This document shows, one piece after another, positions 8,599 through 17,441 of a stretch of DNA of 46,466 bases. The notes below the pieces were generated by a model that saw only the letters and a program-made list of their open reading frames with translations, did not search any database and was not told the DNA's origin. The position numbers and the translations under genes were made by a program. Source of the DNA: RUG695 sp050943135 (GTDB taxonomy: Bacteria; Planctomycetota; Planctomycetia; Pirellulales; Thermoguttaceae); contig JBMNOP010000018.1 of NCBI GenBank assembly GCA_050943135.1, positions 1-46,466 of the forward strand. Direction: 5' to 3'. The first letter of the stretch is position 1. Every line of letters starts with the position of its first letter.

Positions 8599-8963
8599 GG
8601 AGATTGGCGGGCTCTGAGACTTTCCGTAATACAACGATCGGGGCAGACCTCGGAAAAAGAGGTCTGCCCCGATCGTTTCGGAGATAAAGGAGAACTTACG
8701 TACTGCGGAGAGGGAACCCCGTATTTATCTTTATGTGAGTTGCTTTCGGAGCGTTACCGTGGTTGGTCGTCCTCTCGTAAGAGAAGCCGTTTTTCATCAA
8801 AGGGGGGTAGTAGGAACCATCGGCACAGCGAACTTCGTCGGAAGCGATGAGTTAGCCTGTTACGCTTTCGGCACCGGGGGTGACGTCATCGCTCGGAGCA
8901 TCAGCTGTTATTTCGACGGAACGGAAGTCGGCCGGTCCGTGGCACCCATAGCCCCGGTACATT
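8599..8963. other. Gene-free interval with one strong hairpin
   Basis: This stretch separates IS copy B from the convergent repeat-protein gene. It holds the hairpin at 8635-8675 and no supported gene. A plus-strand frame starting at 8735 runs on into the antisense of the repeat protein and is judged a shadow. Confidence 0.45.
8635..8675. terminator. Perfect 17-bp hairpin, probable bidirectional terminator
   Basis: CGATCGGGGCAGACCTC (8635-8651) and its exact reverse complement (8659-8675) enclose a seven-base loop. TTT follows on the plus strand. It lies beyond the 3' end of the minus-strand repeat-protein gene and beyond IS copy B on the plus strand, so it could stop transcription from either side. 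Confidence 0.65.
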
Positions 8964-9719
8964 CTACGGCGCGGTTGGGCTGGGGGCGTCGGCCTTGGCG
9001 TCCTTACGGTACTTGCAAACGTCACGGAACTTGCAGTCCTTGCAGTACTCGCAGTCTGCGCGGTACTTGCAGTCTTCACGGTACTTGCAGTTTGCACGGA
9101 ACTCGCAGTCGTCACGGTACGGGCAGTCCTTGCAGTGCTTGCAGTCCTTACGGTACATGCAGTCGTCACGGAACTTCCCGTCTTTGCGGTACTTGCCACC
9201 TTCACGGTATTTTCCGTCCTTCCCGTCCTTTTCGCCCTTGCGATACTTTCCGTCCTTTCCGTCCTTGCGGAACTGGCCGTCCTTTTCGCCCTTGCGATAC
9301 TTTCCGTCTTTCCCGTCTTTGCGGAACTGGCCGCCTTCACGGTACTTTCCATCTTTCCCATCCTTGCGGAACTGGCCGTCCTTCCCGCCCTTACGGTACT
9401 TGCCATCTTTCCCGTCCTTGCGGAACTGACCGTCCTTCCCGCCCTTACGATACTTTCCGTCTTCACGGAATTTCCCGTCCTTGCGATACTTTCCGCCTTC
9501 ACGGAACTTCCCGTCCTTACGATACCTACCGTCCTTCACGACCTGGTTATCAGCCGGAGCCGGAGATTCGGCAGCGGCTTCGGCGACGGCAGGTTCGGCA
9601 GCCGCGGTTTCGACTGCCACAGGCTCGGCGACGGGAGCTTGGCTGGCCTGCTCCTGAGCAAAGGTCAAACCGACCAAACATGCGACAGCCAATGCTGGCA
9701 TCAAAAAAAACTTTCTCAT
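8964..9719 (-). CDS. Secreted hexapeptide-repeat protein with Gly-rich and Cys-rich halves
   Basis: No known family is recognised. The 251-residue product begins with a clear Sec signal peptide (MRKFFLMPALAVACLVGLTFA) followed by an Ala/Glu/Pro-rich linker (about 22-60). Residues 62-181 are repeats of the type KYRKDG / KFREGG, often interleaved with KDG. Residues 182-241 keep the same six-residue frame, but the last position becomes Cys: KFRDDC MYRKDC KHCKDC and so on. Cysteines fall at 187, 193, 199, 205, 211, 217, 223, 229 and 235, exactly every six residues, plus 196 and 226. The protein is highly charged. An AAAGGG ribosome-binding site precedes the ATG. The regular Cys spacing suggests a disulfide-laddered or metal-binding rod in the periplasm or outside the cell. 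The long plus-strand frame here is antisense and lacks start signals. Confidence 0.8.
   Translation of the reverse strand: MRKFFLMPALAVACLVGLTFAQEQASQAPVAEPVAVETAAAEPAVAEAAAESPAPADNQVVKDGRYRKDGKFREGGKYRKDGKFREDGKYRKGGKDGQFRKDGKDGKYRKGGKDGQFRKDGKDGKYREGGQFRKDGKDGKYRKGEKDGQFRKDGKDGKYRKGEKDGKDGKYREGGKYRKDGKFRDDCMYRKDCKHCKDCPYRDDCEFRANCKYREDCKYRADCEYCKDCKFRDVCKYRKDAKADAPSPTAP
8997..9536 (-). repeat. 18-base coding repeats of the hexapeptide-repeat protein
   Basis: The DNA is a degenerate tandem array with an 18-base period (six codons), with nine-base insertions encoding KDG in the Gly half. The Gly half spans about 9177-9536 and the Cys half about 8997-9176. The abrupt change of one codon position from glycine to cysteine marks the boundary. 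Confidence 0.75.
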
Positions 9720-9892
9720 CGTAATACCCTTTCTTCGTTTAAACTGTGTTGAGGAACAATCGATCCCATCTCACCCTTCTTGCTTCAGTTCCTTCCCCTC
9801 TATTAGTAGAACACCGGGTATTTGAAATAGTTCCGATTTCTTCTCCGCCTCCCTCACAAACACTTGCATGCGACCTCCAATCGCTCGTAGGT

Positions 9893-9933
9893 AAAAAAAG
9901 TCCCCCCTTTCCGGAAAAGGCGGAGAGGGGGGA
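9893..9933 (-). terminator. Intrinsic terminator of the small helical-protein gene
   Basis: On the minus strand, TCCCCCC and GGGGGGA (9933-9927 and 9907-9901) form the stem, with an inner TTTCC/GGAAA helix. A run of seven T residues follows two bases later (9899-9893). This is a classical rho-independent terminator about 70 bases after the stop codon of the 94-residue gene. Confidence 0.75.
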
Positions 9934-9999
9934 GCTTGGTTTACCGTTTGATTGGGATCGGCTCACGCGAGGGAAGAATCGGAGGGTACCTCGGGTACG

Positions 10000-10284
10000 C
10001 TATTTGATTTCTTCGAGTTGGCGGCGGTATTCGTCACGCTCTTTTCGGGTTGATTCCAGGTCAAACACCAGGTATTTCATATCAAACCGAATCTGGGAGA
10101 GCGACTCCTGGATGAAAGAAAGGATCCGGCGTCGGCGTTCGATTCTTCGAACCGCCCGGGCGTATGCTTCTTCAAAACGGGGCCGTGTTTCGGGAGGAAG
10201 CTCTCTGATCAGGTCACCCAATTCCGCGAGTTCGGCAGCGGCTTCTCTGCCGACGGAGTCCTTTTTCGAATGAGGAATCCCCAT
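10000..10284 (-). CDS. Small charged helical protein of unknown function
   Basis: The 94-residue product is rich in Glu, Arg and Leu and has no signal peptide. Two long helices are predicted by eye: an acidic one (about 14-45) and an Arg-rich one leading into a coiled-coil-like tail (about 46-94). Gly and Pro are nearly absent outside the first 35 residues. Codon use resembles neighbouring genes and a strong intrinsic terminator follows at 9893-9933, so it is likely real. The ribosome-binding site is weak. No function can be assigned; a small cytoplasmic scaffold or regulator would fit its shape. Confidence 0.6.
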   Translation of the reverse strand: MGIPHSKKDSVGREAAAELAELGDLIRELPPETRPRFEEAYARAVRRIERRRRILSFIQESLSQIRFDMKYLVFDLESTRKERDEYRRQLEEIK

Positions 10285-10652
10285 TATACGATCTCTGACT
10301 TTCTAAATTGTTTGATTTGTTCGTTCTGTTTGGTTGTCCGATTGGCTGTCCGAACAGGTGCGCCGCATCGTGCGGCGAACGGCATCCTCTACCGATTGAA
10401 TACGTAAATTGAACCGTTTAATCCTATTATAGAACAAAATAAATCTTTTTTAAGGAAAAATCCGGAAAAAACCGATTTTCTCTCAAGTTTCCTGTTCGAT
10501 CCTCTTTTTGATGCTTTCCGAGAATGCGGTTTATTTCTCTTGTTTTTAACGAGAAACAACATTAAAATCAGCCCGTATCTCCCCGGGCCCGGAACCCCTT
10601 TGGGCGTGGGGGAACCTGTCACCGCCACCCGTTAAGGAAGGTTCACGCCGAA
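10285..10652. other. Gene-free, partly AT-rich divergent intergenic region
   Basis: This region separates the minus-strand helical-protein gene from the plus-strand 1,075-residue gene, so it should hold both promoters. A small perfect hairpin, CGCCGCA-TCG-TGCGGCG, lies at 10361-10377. Bases 10400-10490 are notably AT-rich. No confident -35/-10 pair was chosen. Confidence 0.4.
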
Positions 10653-13600
10653 GTGAAGTGTTCTTACCGCTTACTTCTCAGCATACCGAAGTGTGCCGAT
10701 TGTCGGTCTGATCGGAACCGTTGGGTGGAATTGACGTTTTCGGCGGTGCTTTTTCTTCTGGTTTCCGCGTTTTTGGCCTCCGCACCTCTTTTTGCCGACG
10801 GTTTCGAGGGGTATACGCCCGGTTTTTATGATCCCGGCAGCGATGAAAGTGATGGGGGTTGGCGTGAATCTTTCGAGCAGGAAGGGATTAGCTGGATTCC
10901 CCTCTATCAGGAATCGGATGTCAAAATCACTTTTCAGCAGCGGACCGAGACCTTCTTCCATTCGGGGAACCGCGCCGAAGAGATCGTTCTTGAATTTCAG
11001 AATCCCGGGTTTGCCTTTATCGGGCATTATGTCGACTATCCGATCGTTTTCAACGAGACGGAACCAACGCTCTGGCTTCGTGCTTCCGGGCCGGAAATTT
11101 CGCTTGGCGTTCTGGTCGTTCTTCCCGAAACCAAGCGCACCGATACCGGCACGCCGCTGACGCTCCTTCTTCCCGGAACGACCTACCGTCGTACCGGGGA
11201 GTGGGAAAAACTTCGCTTTGAAAAAGACTTGGCGACTCTCCTCGACGAGACGGTGAAGGGAATTCGCGCCGAATATAAAATCAAGATCAATCCGCAAGGG
11301 GCTTATGTTCGCCAGTTGGTCCTTTTTACGGAACAGCCCCGCGGCTCGCTCCGCCTCTGGATCGACGATATACGGATTGACGGGCACGCCTCGCAGTCGG
11401 TTTCGGTTCTCGACGACGCGGAACAGGCTCCGGTATTTGATCCTGTCAATCTGTTGGCGTACCGTTTCCTGGTTACCGGCTCGCCGATCGTGATGCAGGC
11501 CGCATCCGACAAGCTTCGTCGCTGGCCGACCGAACCTTTTGCCATCGGTGCCGAAAAGCCGAAAGCTCTCGCCGCGGCACGGGAGCGGAAAAAGATCGAC
11601 CTTCCGAAAGAATTTGTTTCGGTCTACTCTTCTTTTTCAAAGGAGCGCTCGATTTCCGGGTCGATCGACCTGACCGAGGGGAAGGGGATTACTTCGGTCG
11701 ATTTTTCCGGTTCCGATGGTTCCGGTGTTTCTACCGCCGAATATTCCTCTGAAGAGAATCTTTCTTCTCCCCTGATCTCCGGGAGCGGTACACGCCTGGC
11801 GGCCACCGATTTTCCGAGTTCCGGCACCGGTGGAACCGGCGCGCCGAATGTCCGATTCAGCGAAAGGATGCTTTTGGCCGATGGTACCACCCCGACGGCA
11901 ATCCGCGCCATCGAGTACCGGGGGGAACCGCTCGCCTTTTTAAAAGGGCTTCGGTTTAACGCGGTATGGCTCAAGACTCCTCCCACGTTACAGCTTCTTA
12001 ACGAGGCCCGGGAAGAAAATATTTGGTTGATCGCTCCTCCCCCGACCGGGAAAGAGACGGTCGGCAGCACGTCGCCGACCGAAGACCAGACCTCGTATTT
12101 CAACGGTTCGACCGTTTCGGACGACTATAACAAGGTTCTGGTTTGGGATTTGGGGAGCGGACTCACCGAAAGCCAGTACAAAAATGTCGCGCAGCGTGTC
12201 GAACAGCTCAAAAAACTCGACCCGTATCGTCGACCGGTTGCCGCAAATGTTTTGACCGGCCTGTACACCTATAGTGATCAGGCGGTCGACCTGCTCATGG
12301 TACGGCGTCAACCGTTTCTAACTTCACTCGATATGGAGGATTACGGACTCTGGTTGCGCCGCTACCCGAACTTGATGTTCTTCGGAACCCCTTTCTGGAA
12401 CGAGATTCAGACGCAACCCGATGACCGACTTTTGGCGCAGTGCCGATTTTTCGGCGCGGTCGACGAGATGCCTTCACTCATCTCGTACGAGCAAATGCGC
12501 CAGCAGGTTCGGCTTTCCCTGGCCGCCAACGTTCATGGTCTACTCTTCTCGTCGAACTCGCCGCTCAACGCCGAGGATCATGAAACCCAGTACCGGGCCT
12601 GCGCGCTGGAACTGATCAATCTCGAACTCCTTCTGATCGACGCGTGGTTTGCGGGAGGAATCGCCGAAGATGTGATCACCATGAACCCAAACGGAATGTC
12701 GGCGGCTCTTCTGCGAACCAAATCGACAAGCCTCCTTCTGCCGATTTCGACCGAACCGAAAACCCAGCTCGTTTTCGGTGTCGGCGCGGCGAACAGCCGT
12801 TCGATTGTTGCCCCTGCACGGGAAGGTTATTCGGCCGACCTCCTTTTGCCGGGAAACCTGCGCAAAATCCCGTCGCATCGGCGGGCGGGGGGAATCGATA
12901 TCAGGCTGGATGAAGTGAGCATGAATTCGCTGATCTTCCTGGCTCAGTCGAACTGGTACACTCGGGTTGTCGCCGAGATGTCGCCCACGTTCGGCGACCG
13001 CATGGCGGAACTGGCCATCCGCCTGGCGAAGATGAGGATCGACACCTACAAGGATACTCTCGGGCGTTTGGGAGACCTGAAAGACCAAGGACTGATCCCA
13101 CGGGTTAGGAGACAACCGCTTCTTACCGTCCCCGACGACTTGGCAACCATTGATGCCGCATGTGGGGAACTGACGACTGCCGAAAACGCGCTGCGCAGCG
13201 GTGATGCCGCCGAGGCATACTTACAGGCAGAGCGGGCTTTGCGCGAGATCCGAATGAACGAACGGCGTCTTTGGCAGATCGGAACGCGACTCGACCAGTG
13301 TTTGCCGGTTCTCCCGGTTTCTGTTTCGTTTGCGACCCTTCCGGCGTATATCGAAAGTTACAATAAAATTGCGTCCGGCAACGTCAAGCTGACCGGTGAA
13401 AACCGGTTGGTCGGGGGGAATATGGAACAGGCCGACGAATGGACCGTTGGCAAATGGAGTCGGATTGACGTCCCCTTTGCCGGTGTTCGGAGCAGTTTGC
13501 GCCGTGATCCGGCCGCGGCTTACCGTGGCGCCCTGGGTTTGACCTTTCACGTGACAACCGACGGAGACGGTGCGCCCCTTCTGACCGAGATGCCTCCGCT

Positions 13601-13880
13601 GACGGTTGAGGTTCCGGTAAATGTCCATGCCGGGGAGCTGATCTGTGTGCAGGGTTGGCTTCGGATCGATCAACCTCTTGCCGCGGGAACCGACGGATTT
13701 ATGATTTACGACAGTCAGGGGGGGGAGGCATTGGCCCAGAGGTTCTATCAGACCACCCAATGGAAACGGTTCGCTTTTTACCGGTATGCGGCCACGGAAG
13801 GGGACATGAAACTCACCTTTGCCCTTTGCACCTACGGACGTGTCCTGCTCGACGAGGTGTCGGTTCAGCCCGTTCGTTGA
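10653..13880 (+). CDS. Large secreted protein of unknown function (1,075 residues)
   Basis: Translation starts at GTG, about 11 bases after AAGGAAGG. A hydrophobic segment ending ASAPLFADG (about residues 28-49) is a probable signal peptide. Residues about 50-250 look like a jelly-roll carbohydrate-binding or concanavalin-like domain (ending LRLWIDDIRIDGHAS). A Ser/Thr/Gly-rich linker follows (about 310-400). The central part contains Trp/Tyr-rich alpha/beta sequence (SLDMEDYGLWLRRYPNLMFF, FFGTPFWNEIQTQ) suggestive of a TIM-barrel glycosidase-like fold. A second beta domain ends the protein (LTVEVPVNVHAGELICVQGW onward). No catalytic motif is recognised, so glycan binding or processing is only a guess from the architecture. 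It appears to be monocistronic. Confidence 0.75.
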   Translation: MKCSYRLLLSIPKCADCRSDRNRWVELTFSAVLFLLVSAFLASAPLFADGFEGYTPGFYDPGSDESDGGWRESFEQEGISWIPLYQESDVKITFQQRTETFFHSGNRAEEIVLEFQNPGFAFIGHYVDYPIVFNETEPTLWLRASGPEISLGVLVVLPETKRTDTGTPLTLLLPGTTYRRTGEWEKLRFEKDLATLLDETVKGIRAEYKIKINPQGAYVRQLVLFTEQPRGSLRLWIDDIRIDGHASQSVSVLDDAEQAPVFDPVNLLAYRFLVTGSPIVMQAASDKLRRWPTEPFAIGAEKPKALAAARERKKIDLPKEFVSVYSSFSKERSISGSIDLTEGKGITSVDFSGSDGSGVSTAEYSSEENLSSPLISGSGTRLAATDFPSSGTGGTGAPNVRFSERMLLADGTTPTAIRAIEYRGEPLAFLKGLRFNAVWLKTPPTLQLLNEAREENIWLIAPPPTGKETVGSTSPTEDQTSYFNGSTVSDDYNKVLVWDLGSGLTESQYKNVAQRVEQLKKLDPYRRPVAANVLTGLYTYSDQAVDLLMVRRQPFLTSLDMEDYGLWLRRYPNLMFFGTPFWNEIQTQPDDRLLAQCRFFGAVDEMPSLISYEQMRQQVRLSLAANVHGLLFSSNSPLNAEDHETQYRACALELINLELLLIDAWFAGGIAEDVITMNPNGMSAALLRTKSTSLLLPISTEPKTQLVFGVGAANSRSIVAPAREGYSADLLLPGNLRKIPSHRRAGGIDIRLDEVSMNSLIFLAQSNWYTRVVAEMSPTFGDRMAELAIRLAKMRIDTYKDTLGRLGDLKDQGLIPRVRRQPLLTVPDDLATIDAACGELTTAENALRSGDAAEAYLQAERALREIRMNERRLWQIGTRLDQCLPVLPVSVSFATLPAYIESYNKIASGNVKLTGENRLVGGNMEQADEWTVGKWSRIDVPFAGVRSSLRRDPAAAYRGALGLTFHVTTDGDGAPLLTEMPPLTVEVPVNVHAGELICVQGWLRIDQPLAAGTDGFMIYDSQGGEALAQRFYQTTQWKRFAFYRYAATEGDMKLTFALCTYGRVLLDEVSVQPVR

Positions 13881-13977
13881 CAAGGGCCTTTTTGACATTT
13901 TGTCGATTTGGATGTTCCGATCGACATGGCGATCCGACCGTTTTTTCTTTTTTGCATCGGTTCGTATTGTAAAGTTC

Positions 13978-14005
13978 TTGAAACTTCTTTGAAACAATAT
14001 ATAAT
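13978..14005 (+). promoter_or_regulatory. Sigma-70-type promoter for the lipoprotein gene
   Basis: TTGAAA (13978-13983) and TATAAT (14000-14005) are separated by 16 bases. Transcription would start near 14012, giving a leader of about 70 bases before the ATG at 14084. It is the best-matching promoter noticed in the window. Confidence 0.6.
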
Positions 14006-14083
14006 CCTTGATGTTGGTTGAGGGTAATTTTGTTTCGTTGCGGCAGTGCCGCGCCCGTAAACATTCCGAGAAAGGAAACTAAA

Positions 14084-14431
14084 ATGAAAAAATTCTTTGT
14101 TATTTCTGCCGCTCTTCTGCTTTGTTGCGGCCTGGCTCTGGTCGGTTGCTGCAAGAAAGAGTCCGCCGATCAGATGCAGCAGGAAGCCCAGCAAAAGGCC
14201 GAAGTTCAGACCGCTCCCTTGGAAGAATCCGTTGATGCTGCCAACGAACGAGCCGAAGCCGCGGCCGAAGGGGCTGCTGCCGACGCTGCCGGCGATACCG
14301 AAGCTGCCGACGCCGCTTTCGATGACGCTTTCGATGATGTTTTCGACACTGCGGACGACACTGCGGACGACGCTGCGGACGACGCTGCCGATGCCGGCGA
14401 CGACGTTATCGATGTCGACCCGGCCGAATGA
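14084..14431 (+). CDS. Small Ala/Asp-rich lipoprotein
   Basis: The 115-residue product starts MKKFFVISAALLLCCGLALVG followed by Cys-Cys, a lipoprotein signal with lipobox LVGC, so the mature protein should be lipid-anchored. The mature part is very acidic, with Glu/Gln/Ala-rich helix (about 25-75) followed by Asp/Ala repeats such as DDTADDAADDAADAGDD. The chosen ATG is preceded by GAAAGG and lies downstream of a good promoter; an upstream in-frame ATG at 14018 would bury the signal peptide and is rejected. A long hairpin follows the stop. The function is unknown; acidic repeats suggest cation binding or an extended spacer. Confidence 0.75.
   Translation: MKKFFVISAALLLCCGLALVGCCKKESADQMQQEAQQKAEVQTAPLEESVDAANERAEAAAEGAAADAAGDTEAADAAFDDAFDDVFDTADDTADDAADDAADAGDDVIDVDPAE
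14345..14392 (+). repeat. Four tandem 12-base repeats in the lipoprotein gene
   Basis: Units of the form GACACTGCGGAC, twice exact then diverging to GACGCTGCGGAC and GACGCTGCCGAT, encode the Asp-Thr/Ala-Ala-Asp repeats. The near identity of adjacent units suggests recent slippage expansion. Confidence 0.8.
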
Positions 14432-14439
14432 GTTTGACA

Positions 14440-14519
14440 CGCTCCGAAACATCGCGGGAAAATCCGGGGTTCCGGACGGGATCCCGACCTTTTCCTGCGA
14501 TGTTTCTCATTTCGGAGCG
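14440..14519 (+). terminator. Long hairpin after the lipoprotein gene
   Basis: CGCTCCGAAACATCGCGGGA near 14440-14459 pairs, with small bulges, to the sequence ending TTTCGGAGCG at 14519. It follows the lipoprotein stop by about ten bases and ends two bases before the GTG start of the next gene, so it could also limit translation of that gene. Confidence 0.6.
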
Positions 14520-14521
14520 AG

Positions 14522-15499
14522 GTGATTTTACCGTTTTGCTTTTTTGATTTTCCGTATCTCTTTCAAATGTCCGCTGATCCTGGTGCCATTGGAAGCGTGG
14601 TATGTGCAGACGAGTTTGTCCGCGTGGCGGTCAACGATTGTTCCCTTGCGACTTGGGATACCGAACATGGTCTTTCTCTTCTGATCGACTGGAACGGTTG
14701 CCGGTTCCTTTTCGATACGGGGATGGGGGACGCTCTGGTTCCGAACCTTGTCCGGTTCGGCATTGATTTTCGTCGGATCGAGTTTCTCGTGCTCAGTCAC
14801 GGGCATAACGACCATACCGGCGGCCTGGTTCCCCTTTTCTCCGAACTTCCCGCTCCGATTCCGATTTATGCCGCACCGCGTGTTACATGCAGGCGCTGGT
14901 CCTTTTCTTCCCCCGTAACTCCGGAATCACTCGAAGGTGCCGAGTCGCCCGTAGCGCACAGCGAGCCGCGGGAGATTTCCATGCCACGGCATTCCGCTGA
15001 TCTGTTGAATCGACTCGGTGAGGTCGGACACTTTCACCAAATCGATTCTTTCCGACAGGTTCGACCCGGCATTTTTCTGACAGGCCCGATTCCCCGACAC
15101 AGCGGTGAGTCGACCGGAGGCGCGTTCTTTCTCGATCCGGAAGGACACACGCCGGACGAAATCATTGATGAACAGGCGATTCTTCTTTCCGACGGTCAAG
15201 AAGGGGTTCTCATTCACGGTTGCTGTCACTCCGGGATCGTTAACACACTTGAACACTGTAAAAAGCAGTTGTCCGAGATTCCGGTTCGTACCGTGATCGG
15301 CGGTCTTCATCTGGTCCATGCCGACGGTAAACGATTGCGACATACCGCAGACTATCTGGAAGCCTCGTCGGTTAAGCGGCTTGTCCTGCTCCACTGCACG
15401 GGACAAATCGGGGTTGAGTATCTTCGCAGCCGCCTGGGTTCGGAAGTGATAGAAACACCCTGTGCCGGCGAGACAATTGTTTGGAGAAAGCAGCGATAA
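14522..15499 (+). CDS. MBL-fold hydrolase of the COG1237 type
   Basis: This 325-residue metallo-beta-lactamase-fold protein has SHGHNDHTGG as its first metal motif and IHGCCHSGIVN and IGGLHLVHA later. This pattern is characteristic of the COG1237 group, annotated as dihydropterin-ribofuranosyl-aminobenzene-phosphate-synthase-like. The group includes enzymes and many uncharacterised proteins, so the reaction is not assigned. The GTG at 14522 follows GGAG closely; an internal ATG at 14567 (MSADPG) is a possible alternative start without a ribosome-binding site. No signal peptide is obvious. It is convergent with the next gene, and a weak hairpin (GACACC...GGTGTT, about 15538-15560) lies between them. 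Confidence 0.8.
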   Translation: MILPFCFFDFPYLFQMSADPGAIGSVVCADEFVRVAVNDCSLATWDTEHGLSLLIDWNGCRFLFDTGMGDALVPNLVRFGIDFRRIEFLVLSHGHNDHTGGLVPLFSELPAPIPIYAAPRVTCRRWSFSSPVTPESLEGAESPVAHSEPREISMPRHSADLLNRLGEVGHFHQIDSFRQVRPGIFLTGPIPRHSGESTGGAFFLDPEGHTPDEIIDEQAILLSDGQEGVLIHGCCHSGIVNTLEHCKKQLSEIPVRTVIGGLHLVHADGKRLRHTADYLEASSVKRLVLLHCTGQIGVEYLRSRLGSEVIETPCAGETIVWRKQR

Positions 15500-15717
15500 A
15501 GAATACTTTTTCGCGAACCGTTTTTTTGTATTGCCCGACACCTTTTTTATTTCGGTGTTGTCTCTTGCGGCAAATGGGAACAAATTGCCGTATCTCAAAT
15601 CCCGCCGGAACCCTGTGAAAGGTCGAAGCCGATCGGAAGGAGGAGCGCGACCTTCAAGCGTCCCTTTGGGAAGCGGAAATGATGGTTGACGACAGGGCGG
15701 CGAAACAGTCCAAGCCG

Positions 15718-16641
15718 CTACCTCGCGATTCCTTCGGGGAGCGTGAATTCTTTTCCGAGGATGAAGTCGAACTCGTCCGGCTCAAAGGTAAAATAACCGG
15801 TTCCGGAGAAAAACGTCAACTCGCCAAAAATGATTTTGCCGTTCGGGTTATAAAGGTCGACCCGCACGTGTGGAAACGGCTTGGAAAGACACCGTGCCAC
15901 ATCGAGCATTTCCCCGAAATTTTCCGGTTTGTCGATCCGGCGGGTGAGCGGATATTTGCCGCGTCGCGAGTAGGGAAGCTTATTAAAACTTATATCAAAA
16001 ATTCCGATGGCGGCGTTGTCGCTTCCTTCGCGATCGGTAACCACGTAGAGGCATTTCGGCTCGCCGTTGAAACAGAAAAACTTGTAATCGATCAATCCCC
16101 CCTGACCGGGGGCTGTCTCGATATACCTTTCGATCATGATCCGGTGTTTCTTGCCGGAATAGTAGGGCCATTCGCGCCCGCCGAACGGTTGCCGATGCGC
16201 CATGGAAGTCCAGCGGCGAAGTTCCCTTTCAAACGTCTTGCGATTCAGTTCCTTTTTGTCGTGGCAGAGGATGACCGATTGGCCACCGTCGCCAAGCGTA
16301 TCTTTGGCTACGAATTTTTCGGGTAGCGTGTCGAAATTGATTTCGTCGTAGGAATCGTAAATTCCGTACACTTCATTCAGAATCGTTGAAAGCCCTTGTT
16401 CGGCAACATAAGCGCGGACATCTGCCTTATCGGAGCAGGTGATCATCAGGGGGTCGCGGTAGTAAGTTTTATAGACCTGTACCTTTTCGGTGTACCGCTC
16501 CGGGTTTTGCCAATCGACGGGACGACCCGTCTTGATGCGATATTGGATAGAGGTCATCATTTTGTCGGGAACGAACCCGAGACAGCGGAGTATCCGAAGG
16601 CGAAGCGAACGGCTGGGAATAATTTTCTTATAACGCTCCAT
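15718..16641 (-). CDS. TupA-like ATP-grasp protein
   Basis: The 307-residue product matches the TupA-like ATP-grasp group, named for teichuronopeptide synthesis and usually found in polysaccharide biosynthesis loci. Family features seen are the early NPERYTEKVQVYK block, KFVAKDTLGDGGQSVILC (ATP-grasp-like strand and Gly-rich loop), IMIERYIE, and the C-terminal VRVDLYNPNGKIIFGELTFF with its acidic metal-binding residues. Such enzymes probably ligate amino acids or modify glycans using ATP. The ATG at 16641 (MERYKK) is preceded by AAAGAG; an upstream in-frame ATG at 16773 would add a 44-residue Ser/Thr-rich extension lacking homology and is rejected. No glycosyltransferase neighbours are present. 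Confidence 0.8.
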   Translation of the reverse strand: MERYKKIIPSRSLRLRILRCLGFVPDKMMTSIQYRIKTGRPVDWQNPERYTEKVQVYKTYYRDPLMITCSDKADVRAYVAEQGLSTILNEVYGIYDSYDEINFDTLPEKFVAKDTLGDGGQSVILCHDKKELNRKTFERELRRWTSMAHRQPFGGREWPYYSGKKHRIMIERYIETAPGQGGLIDYKFFCFNGEPKCLYVVTDREGSDNAAIGIFDISFNKLPYSRRGKYPLTRRIDKPENFGEMLDVARCLSKPFPHVRVDLYNPNGKIIFGELTFFSGTGYFTFEPDEFDFILGKEFTLPEGIAR

Positions 16642-17441
16642 GGAAACACTCTTTGTAAAAAGATAAAGCCGGATTCTCTCCGTTGATTCGAATGGCGGCC
16701 CGGCGGTGAACCGAACGCCTCCGGAAGCAAGAGAACTCCCCGACCAGTATAAGAGGAGACCTTGCTTTGTCAAGTAAAAGTCCCGGGAGAGAACCCCTAT
16801 TCTGCAAGGGTGGGACGGAATGTCCGATGAAGCGGTGACGATCGCGGGCAGAATGGAATCGGTTCCGCGCTTGCCTCGGAATCACGGGGTACGACTTGCC
16901 AACCAGACTCTTCAGACGGTTGCAAAAAAGAGTGACCGTGAAGAACGTCTCAAAACGAGACAGTGCCGCATGGGCCGGCGGGGGTTGGGATGAGCCGAGA
17001 GACGAAACTCAAAATCGCGAGAGGTCGACAGGGAGGAGTACCCGGGGAAAACGGAAAGAGACCGAGAAGATTGGTTTTTCTCCCTTTTCTTTCTTCGGAA
17101 CGGTTGTCTCGGAAAATCTTGTTGGCGCGCTCTTTGAAACGCGCCTTTACTTCGTAAATCATTTGAGACGTGAATCCAAAACTCTTTGTCGATTGTTTTC
17201 TCTCGGTGTATCGCAATCAACGCGATCTGTACCCGGAAATCCGCCGAATAAATTTTCTTTTCCTGTGCGACCCCTTCGCTGAAACCGTTCATCTTAGCCG
17301 GAACGAGATCTGAATTTCAATCTCGAAGATCCCCCCGTTCGGATTTTTATATCCGAGCGGTCGGTTTGGGTGGCGATTCCCTTCGATATTTGACCGAGTT
17401 TTCGATTCTTGCTACAATACCTCGCGTCGTTATAGAATGTT
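16642..17441. other. Gene-free interval of about 800 bases
   Basis: It separates the minus-strand ATP-grasp gene from the plus-strand J-domain-like gene. Open frames are short, Arg/Ser-rich, and without ribosome-binding sites. No RNA gene, IS end or terminator was recognised. Confidence 0.45.

Noticed and set aside
8997..9536. Possible CRISPR-like array because of regular repeats
   Set aside because: The period is 18 bases with no unique spacers, and the repeats encode protein.
8735..9724. Long plus-strand frame with Cys/His/Gly-rich translation
   Set aside because: It is the antisense of the hexapeptide-repeat gene. The minus-strand reading has a signal peptide, a ribosome-binding site and a coherent repeat, while this frame has none of these.
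16896..17292. Overlapping open frames on both strands
   Set aside because: Composition is Arg/Ser/Lys-rich in all frames, with no ribosome-binding site and no motif.
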